DNA from: Monarcha castaneiventris obscurior
Lineage: Eukaryota > Chordata > Aves > Passeriformes > Monarchidae
Assembly: GCA_026261815.1 (NCBI GenBank)
Contig: JAMPIT010000894.1
Span: forward strand, 50,937,147 to 51,001,146
DNA: 64,000 nucleotides
Direction of reading: 5' to 3'
Part shown: positions 36,195 through 50,300 of the stretch, one piece after another
Position numbering within the stretch: the stretch's first letter is position 1
Layout: each line of letters begins with the position of its first letter
Notes under the pieces: generated by a model
Database searches by the model: none
What the model saw: the letters and a program-made list of their open reading frames with translations, nothing else
What the model was told of the DNA's origin: nothing
Made by a program: the position numbers and the translations under genes

Positions 36195-36450
36195 AACTTT
36201 TCAGGAAGGTTCAAGAACATATGATGTTGTGATCTTTAGGCCAATAGTCCTTTATTCCAGGCTCATGGATGCAGGCAGGAAACACCTGACACTCTGGAAA
36301 CTTGGGCACTTGAGCACATCTGTGGAAAAGCAGCACCTAGCACATCCAAGGGGGTTCTTACAGGGCACACCATCCTTACAAACTCTACCTATCCAGCTGT
36401 CATGGTCCCCTAAAATTTTTCTTCACAATGCAAACAGCTGAAGATGCATT
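36195..36450 (-). other. Possible decayed LTR or processed-transcript relic
   Basis: On the minus strand, AATAAAGGACTATTGGCC (an AATAAA signal followed about 20 bases later by AACATC) ends a GC-richer block with text such as GGGGACCATGACAGCTGG and GATGGTGTGCCCTGTAAG. That arrangement resembles the R-U5 part of an LTR or the end of a transcript. I cannot match a family or find target duplications. Confidence 0.2.
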
Positions 36451-38572
36451 TTAAGAAAAGTAAATAGTCTACATGAAACAAATAAAGAATATTTATTCTT
36501 TATATAGTTAATAGATATTGTTTATAGATGTATCCTTCAGTAGGTGCGTTGTTTCTTAAAATCTCTAAACACCTCAAGGTAATGCTGTTAAAAGAGGGTT
36601 ATAGACTGGATGCTGCTTAAACATTCACAGCAAGTTGGTAGGATGGACTGCAAAATGCTAAACAAAATTTAAAGATGTGTCTAAGTACCCTTTTCAGAGT
36701 GCTTAAAGGAGTTAGGGACCAAAGTCCCAGTAATTTCTTAATTGCTATTCCCTGCTGAAATAATAACCATCACAGAGGAGTATGTGCACAGGGCACTAGG
36801 ACCAAAAATGGAAAACAAAAGTATCTGAAAAGAATTGCTCCCTAGTGAACTGTATAATTGTCAGCCCTCAGTACTACACAGCTTCTCCTAGAATTTATGG
36901 TAAAATATTTAGAAACTAAGTTTTTCTTTAAATAATATTTTCAATATATAGCTTGTATGAAGTTATTTCATGCTCTTTCACCAGGTAGGAGCTTCAGAAG
37001 TTTTTTAACCAACGGTGAAAATTTCACTCCCTTTAAGAGAACAATGTAAATAAAAATCTGACTTGCATATTAAGAAAAATAATTGAGCCCCTTCCTGCTA
37101 AATTAGAGAGAAGCAACTCTTTAACTAAAATTTTCTTTGTTCTGATTTAAGCTTTCCTACAGCAAAGTTACCAAAGTGTGCAAGCTTTGCAATACCTTTC
37201 AGTCTTTTTTTTGTTCTGAAGATATTTCTATCATGATTCTGTGTAAGAAGGTGTACCTTAGAATATGTAGTTGTATTTAAGTCCTGTGCACATAACAAAA
37301 GCAAATCTTTCTTCTTAGTTTAGAGAATTTGAAAGAAAAATCATCATTAATTTGAGTAAATAATGGGCATTTTTCATGTGATGTTTCTTATTTGTAGCAT
37401 ACCTCATGTGCTGTTTGTACAGAAATGTATGAAAATTAAAAATCCAGTCTCAGTGAAACGGGCCTTAATTATTAGTCACTTTTGGCCAATAGTAAAGGAA
37501 TTGCCAGATAATGAATGACACCAGAAGACAGACAGAGATAGGTCTGCAGTTTTCTGGTTCTGTCAGTCAAAACCAAAAATAGCTGCCATACACATTTATT
37601 AAGCCATATATGAAGCTTAATGAAGTAGGAGTGAAGTCCAAGAATTGTTTTTGTTCCATTACAATTTCAGAATTTTGGAAAGAAAAAGCAGCTTTTAAAG
37701 ATCACATTTCTGCAGTGTATACTTTCCCCTATTTCCATACATTTTACCTTTCTAATCTGTGAAATACAAGAGAAAAAAATTCCAATTTCCATGTTGCTCA
37801 GTGCTACTGATGCTGCTGCTATGGAAACTACCCTTCATGTGCCAGAAATGAAGACATACTGTTGATGTACAGTTACTGCAATGCAAAGCAGCATTACTTT
37901 TTAATTTTTCCATTAAAAGTCTAATATAAATGCCTAAAACATTGCTTCAATGCATTATGCATTCTTCTACTTCTAGTGAACTCCATAACACTTTTGACTA
38001 CAGAACGTTGTAAGAGATTTCCATGGAGCTGTCAGCTCATTGTCTGAGGCATACAAAAGAACATTGTGTAGTGGAAGTTGGAAAACACAGGACTCTATAA
38101 TAACCTGCTTGTTTATAAAACTGAAATGATGACATTTATCTAATAACTGCTCTAGCTGGAATCTGTGTATCCTTGAAAAGCAAAGTAAATAATAATAAAT
38201 GTTGATGTTTTGATCATAAATATCTGGCCTAGTGTGAAGCTCAGGGGTAAAGAGAAAGTGACTCCTTCTCTCCCAGCTTATATTTTTGGGCTTGGACTTC
38301 TTTTTTCCTCTTCTTTAAAGGTTACTGTTCATGAGTCTCCTGTAACTTTCAACCAATTTTGTTTTCCTAATACCTACTAAGATAAAATTATGAGAATGAG
38401 TGGGCTCTTATCTATCAGCTGTGCAGACTCAGCTGAGAAATGCTTCAATTATTAGTACTGCCCATATTCTACCACAATTTTAACTGTTTAGATCTGAAGT
38501 CATGCTTTTGTTCTGTTTCTGCAACATCTTCTTAAATCATTACATGACCTACAGTTGTCTCTTCTGAATTTC
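36451..38572. other. Gene-free AT-rich DNA
   Basis: No gene or repeat is recognised. The stretch at 37450-37620 is less simple, with GAAACGGGCC, TAATTATTAG and CCATATATGA words, and could be conserved. Evidence is too thin for a separate call. Confidence 0.45.
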
Positions 38573-38604
38573 TCTATTGAATTTCTACACCAAAATTCAA
38601 TAGA
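38573..38604. repeat. Perfect hairpin, 12-bp stem
   Basis: TCTATTGAATTT (38573-38584) and its exact reverse complement AAATTCAATAGA (38593-38604) enclose eight bases. The arms are AT-rich. It could be a foldback of a small decayed transposon, an RNA hairpin or chance. Confidence 0.8.
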
Positions 38605-41600
38605 AATAATAATAAAAGGAAAAGAGCAGCCCAAAGGGCCACAATCAGTCTTATTCATTCAGGAACTGTTGAAATGTTAAAGAAACAAAATTATAACACA
38701 GGGACAAGCAATGAAAAAGAATTCCCACAAGGACTTCAGCCACAGGTATTTCTGCTTTCTTCATGCCCATGAAGAAAAGAAAAATTCTTCACTATTTTCA
38801 GATAGTTTGAAGAAAAGAGATAGAAATTTGAATGACAATAATTCATATTTTAATAAAAAAATCCAAAATTTTTAAATAGGTAATGGTTCTAGAGAAGTCC
38901 AAAGTCAGGCTTGTGGATGTGTTTTTATAAGCACTCCCAAGTGGGCTGGTGAAGGACTGTGTGGTCCCCAGCCCTGAACAATTAACTCAGTAAAACCAAA
39001 GGATGAACGCCCAAAAATGACAGGCATAGCACTGGGGCTACTGGTTCCTCAGCACCTAAGTGTTATAATGTCCAAACAGCTTCTGTAACTTAACCCCCGA
39101 AAATGGCATTGTGATGGAACCCTCTCACCTCTGAATAGCAGAGGCCTAATTTTAACACAGGAGTAGAGGCAGGAAAACATGACAAGGATGCTGACTGAAT
39201 TAGATATGGTACTACTGCAAACTGCAGCTCACGTGCTGGCATTGGAGATAGGAGATCAGAGAGCAGGTGTTGTCCATAACATGAAGTTAAATGAGCTGGG
39301 AAGAACAGAAAGAACTTAAGATTTCTTTCTCTCAAGAACACTTTCCCCACAACACCCTCCAATAGTTTTTTATTACTTGAATTCTAACAGTAAAACGTGT
39401 GAATGAAAAACAGGATTTTGCTCAGAGATAAGCTGGAAGGTAGCAGAGCCTCCCTCACCCAAATCACACAAAGCTAAATCCTTCCTGTGCCTGGTTTTTA
39501 GCTGTCTTTGGTGGGTTAGCAGTCTGTGCCTTTATCCTTCTCCTGAAGACCTGTGGAAATGTTGCAGGTTTAGCAAACATGGACCTCCTTTTCCACTCTT
39601 CATCAGCATATTTTTGCCATGCCTTTCTAAATTTAGACCCATTGTACAACACATAGAAGTTTTTGAAAATTTTAGTACATCATTCTACAGAGCTTATTAG
39701 AAAACACAAGTAAGGAATTTTTCAAGAGTGTCAATGAGAATATATTTTCCTTGCACTGGAGTGAAGAAATTGCCAGCATCATGTCAAGATCCTGTTTTCT
39801 CAGTCTCATTTAACAGCCCGAAAGGATGAAGCTATCTAAACTACAGTTTAACCCATGTTAAGTACAGTGCAAAACTTCATTAATACTTGGAGCACTTTAA
39901 ATCAATATTTAGACATTTAATTATTTTGTTCATTTTACCTGAATACATTAGTAAAGCCTGATAGAACTATTAGGGCTCCCTGTGATTAACATACTTGAAT
40001 CAGCAAAAGGTGGCAATTAGATAAAAATCTACTTGCTCAGTTTCTGGTCTATCATAAAATTTGTATAATTTATCAATTATTTTATCATTTTGGATATATA
40101 TTAAAAGTGTTTTTCTGCTTTTTAATTGTAAGCTATATTCTACATATTTTAAATCTCCCTGCCTTATGAATATTTTGAATAAAATATAAAAATATTTTTA
40201 GTTGTGTCAAAGCTGTAAAATTTTTGCTTCTTCTGTTACCAAAAGGTGCTCATGTATCAAAGATCTTCAAGTGTGACTTGTGATTTTCTCATCAAAAATA
40301 TATTTACAGATTATATAGTAAATTAGAGCTTTTGGGGGCATAATTATTTTTCTAGCAGCTCAAAATATTTAGCTAACTCCACACACTGCCAGATAACGAG
40401 ACTTTCCTCACTACATAATTTTAGTGCTTTTTACGAAGCTAAAGCCATACCAAGGATTTCTGTTGTATAAACACAAATTATCCAGTAGATCTCAACACAC
40501 AGATATGACTGGAAGTTTACTTCAGATTATTTTGGATCAGAACAATGTGGTTTGAACTTTAACATCAAAATATTGAATGTACAGTCAGAAGGGAGTCCAT
40601 CACAATCCTAATACAGTTACTGCTTATTCTCTTTCTGTATTTATTTCGGTCCAGCCTGGCTTTTTGGAGCTATTGTTGAAAAAATACTATTTAATTGCCT
40701 GGAGGAATAAAAAAAGAATTACAGGAAGTTATACAGTGGATTCCAGTCATGCACCTTTTTCTTTCAGTTTCTAAGATCCATACCGAGCTTACAACACAGG
40801 GGAAAATGAGCCATACTCTAAAGAATATCATAAAGAAGAGAGGAGGATAAAAGACACGATCACTCCATCCTTCCCACTAATTTACTCATGATTTTCCAGA
40901 AATGAATGTCAGGACATACTGATTCACTGGGGTGGAGATAGGAGAAAGGAAACCTGGTATTTTCTGTCCAAATCTATGTAATTTTGACTATTGTTTCAAC
41001 AGTGATGACTTCCCCTGGCTCATATACCAGCAATATATACCAGACCCCCACAAAGAGAAAGTTCTCTCACTGGTTCCAGATGGTTTAATGGCATAGGAAT
41101 TTTTATCAATCTACTGGACTAACAAACTTCCATGGACACAACTGCGTGGTCTAATATTTTACATTTGGTAAAAAAATCTTGTCCTCTTGGGCTCTGTCCC
41201 ATTTTGGAAGTTCTGTTGCTTGGGATTAAATTTTGCCCCCATGAAAAAAAGATGTAAAATTCGACTTTGGTGCCCGCAAGTCTATGAAAGCAATATATGT
41301 CTGACTTGTCCATCAATAAATATCCCCAGCTGTTGGAAAGATTATTATCCCAGTGTCATGGCTATATTTGGGGTCAGTATCTGTGTTTTTGGTGATGGGT
41401 TGATATTTGCTGGCTCTGTAAGAAAGGGTGGCAATGTATGCATGAGACTATGCTATCAACCTGAAATGGAGGTAATTATTAATAGGCAAAGTGAAAAAAA
41501 AAGGAATATTAGAATAACTGATATAAAAATGTGAAACTTTTTAATCTGCTCAGAACATAATAATATGATTCTCAAAAAGAAAGAGAAACCTTCCAAGGGG

Positions 41601-44600
41601 TATACAAGTTAAACATATCTATAATGTTAAATCTAGTTTAATCTAGTTAAACTATCTATAATACCCCCAAAATAGTAAATATATTATTAGATTTCAATGA
41701 AAGATCTCCTGTTAAATTAAGAAGGAACATACAAACATTATCTGAACTCTAAGAAACCTCACTCAAAGACAGAAGTGACCTTTACATTTTCATGACACTT
41801 TTATAAGGCTTGGGTAAGATGGAAGCAATCCATCTTCAAAAATGTTCTAAAAAGATATGTCCTAAACATTTCCAAGGAATAATGATACATCCACTTGTCT
41901 TTTCTGCTGGATGTAAGAGTTATTCCAGGAGGTCAGGTAATAAGTTCAGTAATTTGAAACTTAAATGAATTTTCTCTGAAATTAACATACCAGGAAAAAA
42001 AAAAACAACCCACAAAGCAAAGCAAAACAAACCAAACCAAAAAAAACCCCCAAAACCACTTTAAAAATACTGTATTGTAAGGAAATCTGTTACAGTTTGG
42101 TCTTTGTGAATTCAATATCTTATTTATGTAAAAAAAAACAGTTTTTGGATATGCATCGCAATATTAACTGTTTAAGTAGAGATGCACACTTTCAGCTGCA
42201 GCTTTCTATAAAGAAATAAGTTTACCACTGTGTTAAACTAGGAAACTGAGGCTGAAATAGGTCATCACCTCTCCCATAAATATGCCTGAAGTCCTGCTAA
42301 ATGTGACAACATGAGAATTTAACAGCTGCTTTCTGGTTACCAAAAGTTATTAGGGTTTTGACTTTTTTTTTCTTTTAATAAAGAAAAAAACCACAAAAAT
42401 TCTTAAGCATATTCTGTATGTAGAGAAAAGTATCATCCTGATGATGATTAATTGATGCTATGGACGAGAAAGCATCTAAAGCTCAGAGGACTATGGTGGT
42501 GAAACTACAGTTCATTTAAAAAATAAATAAATAATGAGACTTCATTAGCTTACACTGAAGTGGAGAAACTTAAAAGTCTTCTCTAAGTTAAAAGCTGTAA
42601 CAAAGAAAGCAAAGGAATCTAAGAAACAAAGGAGCAAAGGAAATAGAAGAATGTCTTGTGAAATTAAGCAGAGTGGGGTTTTTTTCCTTCTCCCCCTCTT
42701 TGACAACGGAGGAAGTCAATGAAAATGATAGACTGATGTTCAAGAAATATAACTTGATTATTCTAGCAGCAGTGAAAGGGAAATGCTGCAAATAATTCAT
42801 CAGAATACCAGAGAATCAAAAAGATTTAAAAAAAAAGAAAAAAGAAAAAAAGCCCATGACAATATAGTGTATATTCTGGCATGATAAGTTGCTTCACACA
42901 GCAGAGAATTTATCCAAGCTGTATGATACATCTCATTAAAGGAGCAACCACCAAAAGTAACTTCTGATTTGCTATGTGCTGCTCAATCTATCAAAACCCA
43001 GCCTCTTCATACTTGTAATGCTGCCACTAAGAAAAGTGTTGAAATATGTCACCTTATTTTGAAATACCTTATAGCAAAATAATGTATTCCACATTACAAA
43101 GTACTTTGTTTACTGAACGACAGTGTGTTAACTACACTCAGCATAAAACGCTACAGTAAACAGGGTTATTTTCCACTGATTTTTAGTGCACAGTGATGGG
43201 TGCATGCTAGCCCAATGCTTCTTATCTGACATGGCAGATAAATTGACAAAAATCTTTAGGATGCCTGATTAAATTGATAAGTGAGGAATAAGACGTGATA
43301 GTACAACTTTACCTCATTTAAGAAACGAGAGAAGGAGAGGAGCTGTACAAATAGATTAATTATAGTATCCACTCTTTCTCACAGTCCTACATTTTATTTT
43401 CTATTTCCATACTCAAAAGATGAAAAGAAAGAAAAACATTTGGTGTACCCAGTTGGTAATGCCTATTTCCCGGAAATAGAAGATGACGCGTCCAGCAACT
43501 GCTACTGAACTATGTGGCCTTACAGAAATTTTGATAAAAGTTAGCACAAAACTGTTCAGTGGGGAAGTTATTCCTGTTCTGAAATTCTCAGAAATGCAGA
43601 GAGTCATAAAACTTCTATTACCAAAAAAAAAAGAATTTAAAAAATAAAGAGCCATAATCATAATGGCTTATAAACAGTGTGAAATGAAAAGCAGCACATT
43701 AACAGAGATCTCAATGGTGTCCAAGCCTTAAAGGTTCACAGCTACAGCCTTTTCTTTTTAGTATTAAAAAAAAAAAAAAAAAAAAATCATTACCTCAGTC
43801 AAGAGTCGTGTTTATGCTGCCATCAGAGATGTGACTGCTTCCTGGGAAAGCAGAGCAGGTATGCTGACATAGCTTATTTGGGTAGCTGATAACAGCACAA
43901 CTAACAGCCCCAGAAGCCATGAGGCTGAATGATTATCTACACCTGTGGGGTTGTTACCATGGTTTCAAGGTGTTTGCCACCTGAACCACCTAGCCCACAT
44001 TTACATGACCTAGGCCAGAGGTTCATAATTATGATTTCGTTTGTTTCCTCATCAAATTTTTGCCTCCAGCCTTGTGGTCTTAAAACGAGCCCCACCACTC
44101 ATCAAGATTTGTTCTACTGTTTAAAAAGGAGCAAGCCATAGATAAAGATGCAATTTAGGAAGAAATTTTTAATAACCTCTCAGCTGTTAATTGCTGCTTC
44201 CCAAAAGAGACCAGAGACAAGAGTGTATGTGTATGAATGTTCCTCCTCCCCTCCATTCCCGGGAAAAAGCTGACACACGTCCCAGCTGGTTAGTTGCCAT
44301 TGCCAAGAACATCAAAGAGGAAATGCACTTGCACAAACAGCTTAGATGACACCAGACAGCTGGGGTTTGGCTCTTCCTTTTCCTTCCATTTCTGGTAGCT
44401 GTGCTTACCTCCAAGGAACAGAAGTCAGAAGGAGAGCTACAGTTGAGTTTTGTTTCTTTCCGTCTCTTAGCATCCATCCACATCCCTGTTTTCCCAAAAG
44501 GCAGCTAGACAGGTATCTTCCACCCACTGTGCCTGACAAAAAAGCCTTATGACTTGGCAAACTGAAATAAGGTTTAACACATAATATAAATGCTTCTCTG

Positions 44601-47146
44601 ATTGTATAAAGCATGCTTTCGACTGGAGCAGAAATATTTTTTAAAAAGTTATGGTGGAGTAATGAATTTTAGATCAGATTTACGTTGCATTTTGCTGCAT
44701 TTAGAAAATTAACCCTCCCAACAAGGAATCCATTCGTCCCTTCCAACCATGTTTCTCGTGATAAAGATGAGGGACCTGTCCTCTTTTAAAATGAACTTGT
44801 ATCCCTGTAACTACTACCATTTCTCCTTCTCCTGTCAGACTTTGCTTTCACCAAATGAGCAGTTCATAGTACCTATTTCTCTCCCCCAGTTCTAGCCCAT
44901 ATTTTAGTCTTTTTCATCTAGCTGAACTTCTTCCTATTAATGTCTCTGATGACCTCTCCATAGCCAAAATTCATCCTAGTTTTGACTTGTCAGACATTCT
45001 CCAGTAGCTCTATGATTCACTTTGAACAACAGAATTCCAAGAGCCTATAGCATAAAGACATCACACATGAAGAACAAGTAACTTTTGACCACAATTCTGC
45101 TTCAGGCAACATTTCAGACAATGGAGAATGCTCAGAAGATCCAAGGGGACTTTCAATCCTCCCCATAAGCACTTTGCAATGTATGCTCCATGGATCACCA
45201 TGATCACTCCAGACAGCCAGGACAGGTCTCCAATTTCACATTTTTGTAGGTCCACCTTGATAACTAATGCTTAAATATTTCACTTTTTTTTTTCTACTGC
45301 ACCATGAAGAAAGTAATCTCTAATCCATCTTTTCAGGTAAAATGATTGTTTTCATTGGTCTTGAGTGCTAGGATATGACTTCCACAAATTTGGTTGCTAC
45401 TCTTTTTAACATCTTCAACAAAAAACCTGTCTTCCTTCATCAAGGGAGCTGAAGAAGTGGCTACAAATGTTATGCTGGCACATCTGTGCTTAAATTAGAT
45501 CATCTTCAGCATCTTCCATCTCACTACCAATTTGCCCTTCTCTACCATGGCAAAGAGCAGCTATTTATTCTCATATTCATAAAGACACCATTGCCATCTC
45601 TGATTGAGTACAAGGCTGACTATTCTCTTGTTACCTCCCATCACTTAAATCTTTAAAGTATCTTTATCCCTTTCTGGATTAGAATAGCAGCAACACTTTA
45701 AACTGTGACAGTCATTTCTAGAGTGCTCATCTGAAATGCAGGCAGATGTCCCAGAGAACACATTTGCAAAATGATTAGCTCTGGAAGATTTGAGCTGCAA
45801 AAATGTCTGGTATATGATTTGGAGCTCTTCGCATTACAGAGACAGCCAAAACTCTGGGATCAAACAATGTCATATAGAGACAGAGAAAAAAAAAAAAGGT
45901 TAGTTTAGTTCTGAGACTTGGAAAACATCCATAAACAAAGGAAAACAATTCAAAGTTACCAACACAAACATTTTCAGAAGCAGAAGCTGGTAATACAGTT
46001 GATGAAGTATGAAAATGAAGAAAGATTTGTGAAAACTCATGAACAGTAGAGACAACTGGCAAAAAACTTGCTAAAGTACAAAATGACATTGATAATATGG
46101 GCCAAAGCAGTGTGAAATACTGGAAAGGAGAAGCCAGACTGAAAAAAAAACCCAGCTAGAACACTGTCAAGTAGGAAATCAGTTCTTCAGGAAAATATGG
46201 CATGTTTTAATAAAACAGGAGTAGCAGGCAGACTGACAATCAGAGTGCAGAGGAATCATATGAAAACTTTTGAAAGAGCATGAGGAACCAAAGAGTGATG
46301 ATTTGAAGGAGCTAGGGAGGAAGAAATTTGGAAAGTAATTGACAGGGTTAGAAGTACACCATCCATTAATGAATGCTTTTAGAATTTTACAAATAAGTCT
46401 TCTTTCCTTCCTTTTCGGGTTTCACCACTCCTCTGCAGATAGAAAATAAATATCCTGAAACCAAGCAGGTATGATTTCTGTGTTGCTCTGTGCCAAAGGG
46501 CCCAATGCTCCCACAAGGAAACTTGACCCATCATAGACAAGGGTTCTTGCCTGACAAGAACACAGTTTCATAAAGACAGGGGATGTCACTAACTTGGACT
46601 GTCAAATTGAAAACTGAAGCAGACCTTTTCTTTTACAATATGTTTGCAGACTGAGATTCTAAGAACTTTTCTACTAAACTGCTTGATTATTAATGGGCAG
46701 TACTTTGCACGCATGCTAAGTATTTTTACATTACACTGAGTTTCATTAAGTTTCTATAAAATAAGTTGTTCTGCTCAATAATAATAGTTATACGTTCTAT
46801 GCCTCAAAACTGTCTTAATTTTCTCAAAAATAACAGCAACTACCATTGCTTTTTCCTGATAAACTGCTCTGTAACAAAAAGAAATCTGTATAAGGAAGTA
46901 AACCATATAAACACATAAAAAATCCACCACTTGTTATAATATATTTAACTCACAGTATATAACACAGCTTTTTTTTAAGAAGCAGTGTCTTTAACTCATA
47001 TCCTTTATTACAGCATAAAGAATTCTTTACAGATTTTCATTAAAAAAATAAGGCTGAATAATAGATGATATTACATCCTTAAAGAAAATACACAGGGGAG
47101 GTGAGAATTATATTGTCATTAATATATGTAGCAAAACTACCCATTC
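38605..47146. other. Gene-free AT-rich DNA
   Basis: No gene, RNA or confident mobile element is seen over 8.5 kb. Low-complexity items are an A/C-rich tract at about 41995-42060, an A-run of about 21 bases at 43766-43786, and a small AT-rich inverted cluster of TATCTATAAT and TAATCTAGTT words at 41617-41662. Open frames at 41187-41534 (115 codons) and 45775-46089 (minus, 104 codons) have no recognisable domains. Confidence 0.5.
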
Positions 47147-47288
47147 CATGGAATCACAAAATCTCCGAGGTTGGAAAAGGCCTCCAAGACTATCAAGCCC
47201 AACTTTTGGTAACAATTCAGACCATTGGCTAAAATCCAGTTTGTACCCAAATATATTTAGCTAGTTGTCACTTCCATGCTTTAAGGGG
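47147..47288 (-). mobile_element. CR1 LINE 3'-end fragment, older copy
   Basis: The plus strand shows CATGGAATCACAAAATCTCC, then GAGGTTGGAAAAGGCCTCCA and AGACTATCAAGCCCAAC. This is the reverse complement of an avian CR1 3' end of the subfamily with GGAAAAGACCTCTAAGATCATC. After about 47210 similarity is weak, and the right border is a guess. A poly-A-like tract at 47285-47310 follows. Confidence 0.75.
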
Positions 47289-47310
47289 GAAAAAAAAAAA
47301 GAAAAAAAGA

Positions 47311-50300
47311 CGAAGAAATTTGTCTACAACTGAAATCCTTTTTTTCCAGGAACCCCATGGGAACAAGATAGTGCATTGTTTCTTAGAACATGGCTTTTAA
47401 AATTCACTATGACTGCTGTATATTATGATTGGCTCAGGCATTTGAGCCAGCATACAATGAATACAGTTGTAATTTTTGCAGTCACAGAGCAATGAATGTT
47501 CCATGTTATTTTGCTTGTTGCCTATATGTAGAGAGCAATTTGTGTGGAGAACATTACTGTATCTGTCATGTTCCATCTGAAAGCACTGATGCAGAACTGC
47601 TTGGAGACAGCAGCACTGTAGTATTGATGCTCATGGCAGAAGAGATTTAGATACCATGAAAAGCTAATGGTGTTAACTAAAGAATTCTTCAATTCACTTC
47701 AGCAGAAAGGGAACATTTAAAGGAGGATTAGTTTTAGAATAAATGACAAAAATTCAACACATTGAAATTGTGCAAAGTGCATATTGTAGCAATTATAGAG
47801 ACTTTTTGATACAGTACTGACGAGCCAAATTATGGCTGTGGTGTATATTACTCTACAGCACAGACAACTGCCTTTACATGGGATGACTTCTTATTTTAAG
47901 GGCTGCTACAAAATTATCTTTGTGCTTTAAACAAACATACTGCAACTGTGCACAGAAATAAGCACCTGGAAAAACTCCCAGTTCCTTTTTTAGCCCATGC
48001 ACTTCTTACTCATCCTAAAAGATGTATCTTCTCAATGTCTCCTCTGAGCTGGGCAGCAGGGGTAAAACTGAATTAATTTTGCCACCTCTTGTTTGGGCTG
48101 GAGAGAAATGACTGCAATAAGGAGGGACGATTCTGCTATGGTGAAGTCTATATGGGATCTGGGTAAGAAGCTATGTTAACCCTGTGCTGGAAGAGATGGT
48201 CTGAAGGGGTCTGCTATCAAGAGTGTTTTAAAAGATGATAAAAAAAATACAGAAGGAATTTTCAGCTCTGTCCTGCACTGACAGGAAGCCGGACCTTGGA
48301 CAGTGAGGGTCAGTTAGGAGTGAAGTGCCAGGTTCAAAGCATACACAGGACTGGCCCTGCTGTGTCACAGTAACCTGGATTCTCTCATCACAGCAGTTCC
48401 AGGAAGGAAAGTAATTTTGACTCTGTGTTGAGTAGGACTGTCATCAATTCACAAACAAGTACTGCCTAAGAACACAGGGTTAATTAAGGACTTGAAACTG
48501 AAATACCCTGTCTCTTAACGAAGCCACCTTAAGGTGGTATTCCTGATCTGCTTTTCTCTTAAAGGATAACAGAATCTGACATGCATTTATTATGATATAT
48601 ATATGTATGTATGTAGACATGAACATACATATAAAGTTATCCAAATTCCAGAAAATCAGAATGAACAGAATAAGAAAATAAACAGCAATAACTCTTATCA
48701 TGAGAGTACTCTCTCTCTGTCCTACATTTGAAATACTGATGAGGATATTTTCTCCCAGCTATATCAACTATTTCCCATAAAGCAAAGTTATTCTCTTTCA
48801 AATATCATCATGGGGTTTTATATGTCTCCTATTCACTTACAGCTCAAATTTGCTCAGTTTACAAGTGAAAAACTTTTCTGCTTCTATGATTTGGTAGCAG
48901 CAAATCTCAAGTTGGGACTCCAAAACCAAGCTGGGTTTTTGTTTTTTCTTTTTTTTTCTTCAGCTGTCATTTTGTTCCTTCAAATTCTTCTACTCTTTTT
49001 GTGACTCTTTTTGAATCAACAATGATTCAGATTCTGTACTAGGACCAGGATTTTTATTTATACAGTAGAATTCTCAGGTTATTATTCCACCTACTCTATG
49101 GTGAATAACAATATACTCACACAAATAAATTAGATCTGGTTTAGGTGGTTCCTATTGTTGCAATTACTATGTTAAGTACTTGTACATAAGAATAGCTGCC
49201 TACTTTTTACTCCTAGTTTTTCTAATACAGGTCCTATATTTATTCCAGGCTTCCCAGTAAAACTCCTAAAAATTATCTGTCTCCAAAATTTTCTTTCACT
49301 CATTCTAATTACATGATAAAATTGCATTATCTTTGGAGAGACATTAATTCATTTTTTATGTCCATATAAACCTAAGACAAAGGAACTGTGATCTTTGTTT
49401 GAAACATGTAAACAACAAGGCAACAGAAAAGAAATATAAGTACGTCCAGAGGATTTTATGTTTTTGGCAAAAAAGAAGATGGAGAAAAATAATGTGCAAA
49501 TGTGCTGTGCTGCAGTTGCTTCAAGTAATTAGATGGTTCTGTGAACAGTGCCTTTGAATAAAAACAAACAGGAATTTTTCATATCATCTGTCTGATTTTT
49601 GTGACAAATTATCTCCTTGCAAACATTTTTGAGTATTTATTTGGGATGCTCTATGTTGATTAATATTTTTCATTCCATTTGTGTAAAAATATCGGTTAAT
49701 ATTTCATACTTTCTTCTGCTTCTTTACTTCTTTGACCTTATTTTTAGATATTTGCCTATTCTCTTATGTGTCTTATCAAATAATTGCATTCAGAAATCAA
49801 ACCTTGTGAACTTCAGCAGAAAACTATGTTCAACCCAATTATACTTTCTGTAAAAATACTTCTTTCTGAACAGGTTTTTTGCAGGTAATTTTAACCACAA
49901 AACACCACCAATGATTGCAGTCTGCTACTGCCAACTACAATGACATGAAAAAATTCCAAGAAGAGTCAGTATTAAATCAATTTAAGAAAGGCACTCAGGA
50001 GGGTGTAAAAGGCACCCACCAGGGGTTGACTAGCACTTTAGGTACTATAGTTGAGTAGGGAGCATTTAAATCTATTTTCTTTTGACCTATAAAGACTTCT
50101 AAGTGAAGAAAAAAAAACTTTTCAACAGGTACAATCTTTATACATTAATTTTCTGATGCACCAAGTCTTTCCAGGGGACATCAGGGCAAATGTTTCAAGT
50201 TAATGGAGGGCATACTGTGGTGATTTGTATCATCTGACACACACTGAGGACAAGTAGCCGTACAATAACATTTCCTAGAACCTGCTTTAGTTAGGCAAAA

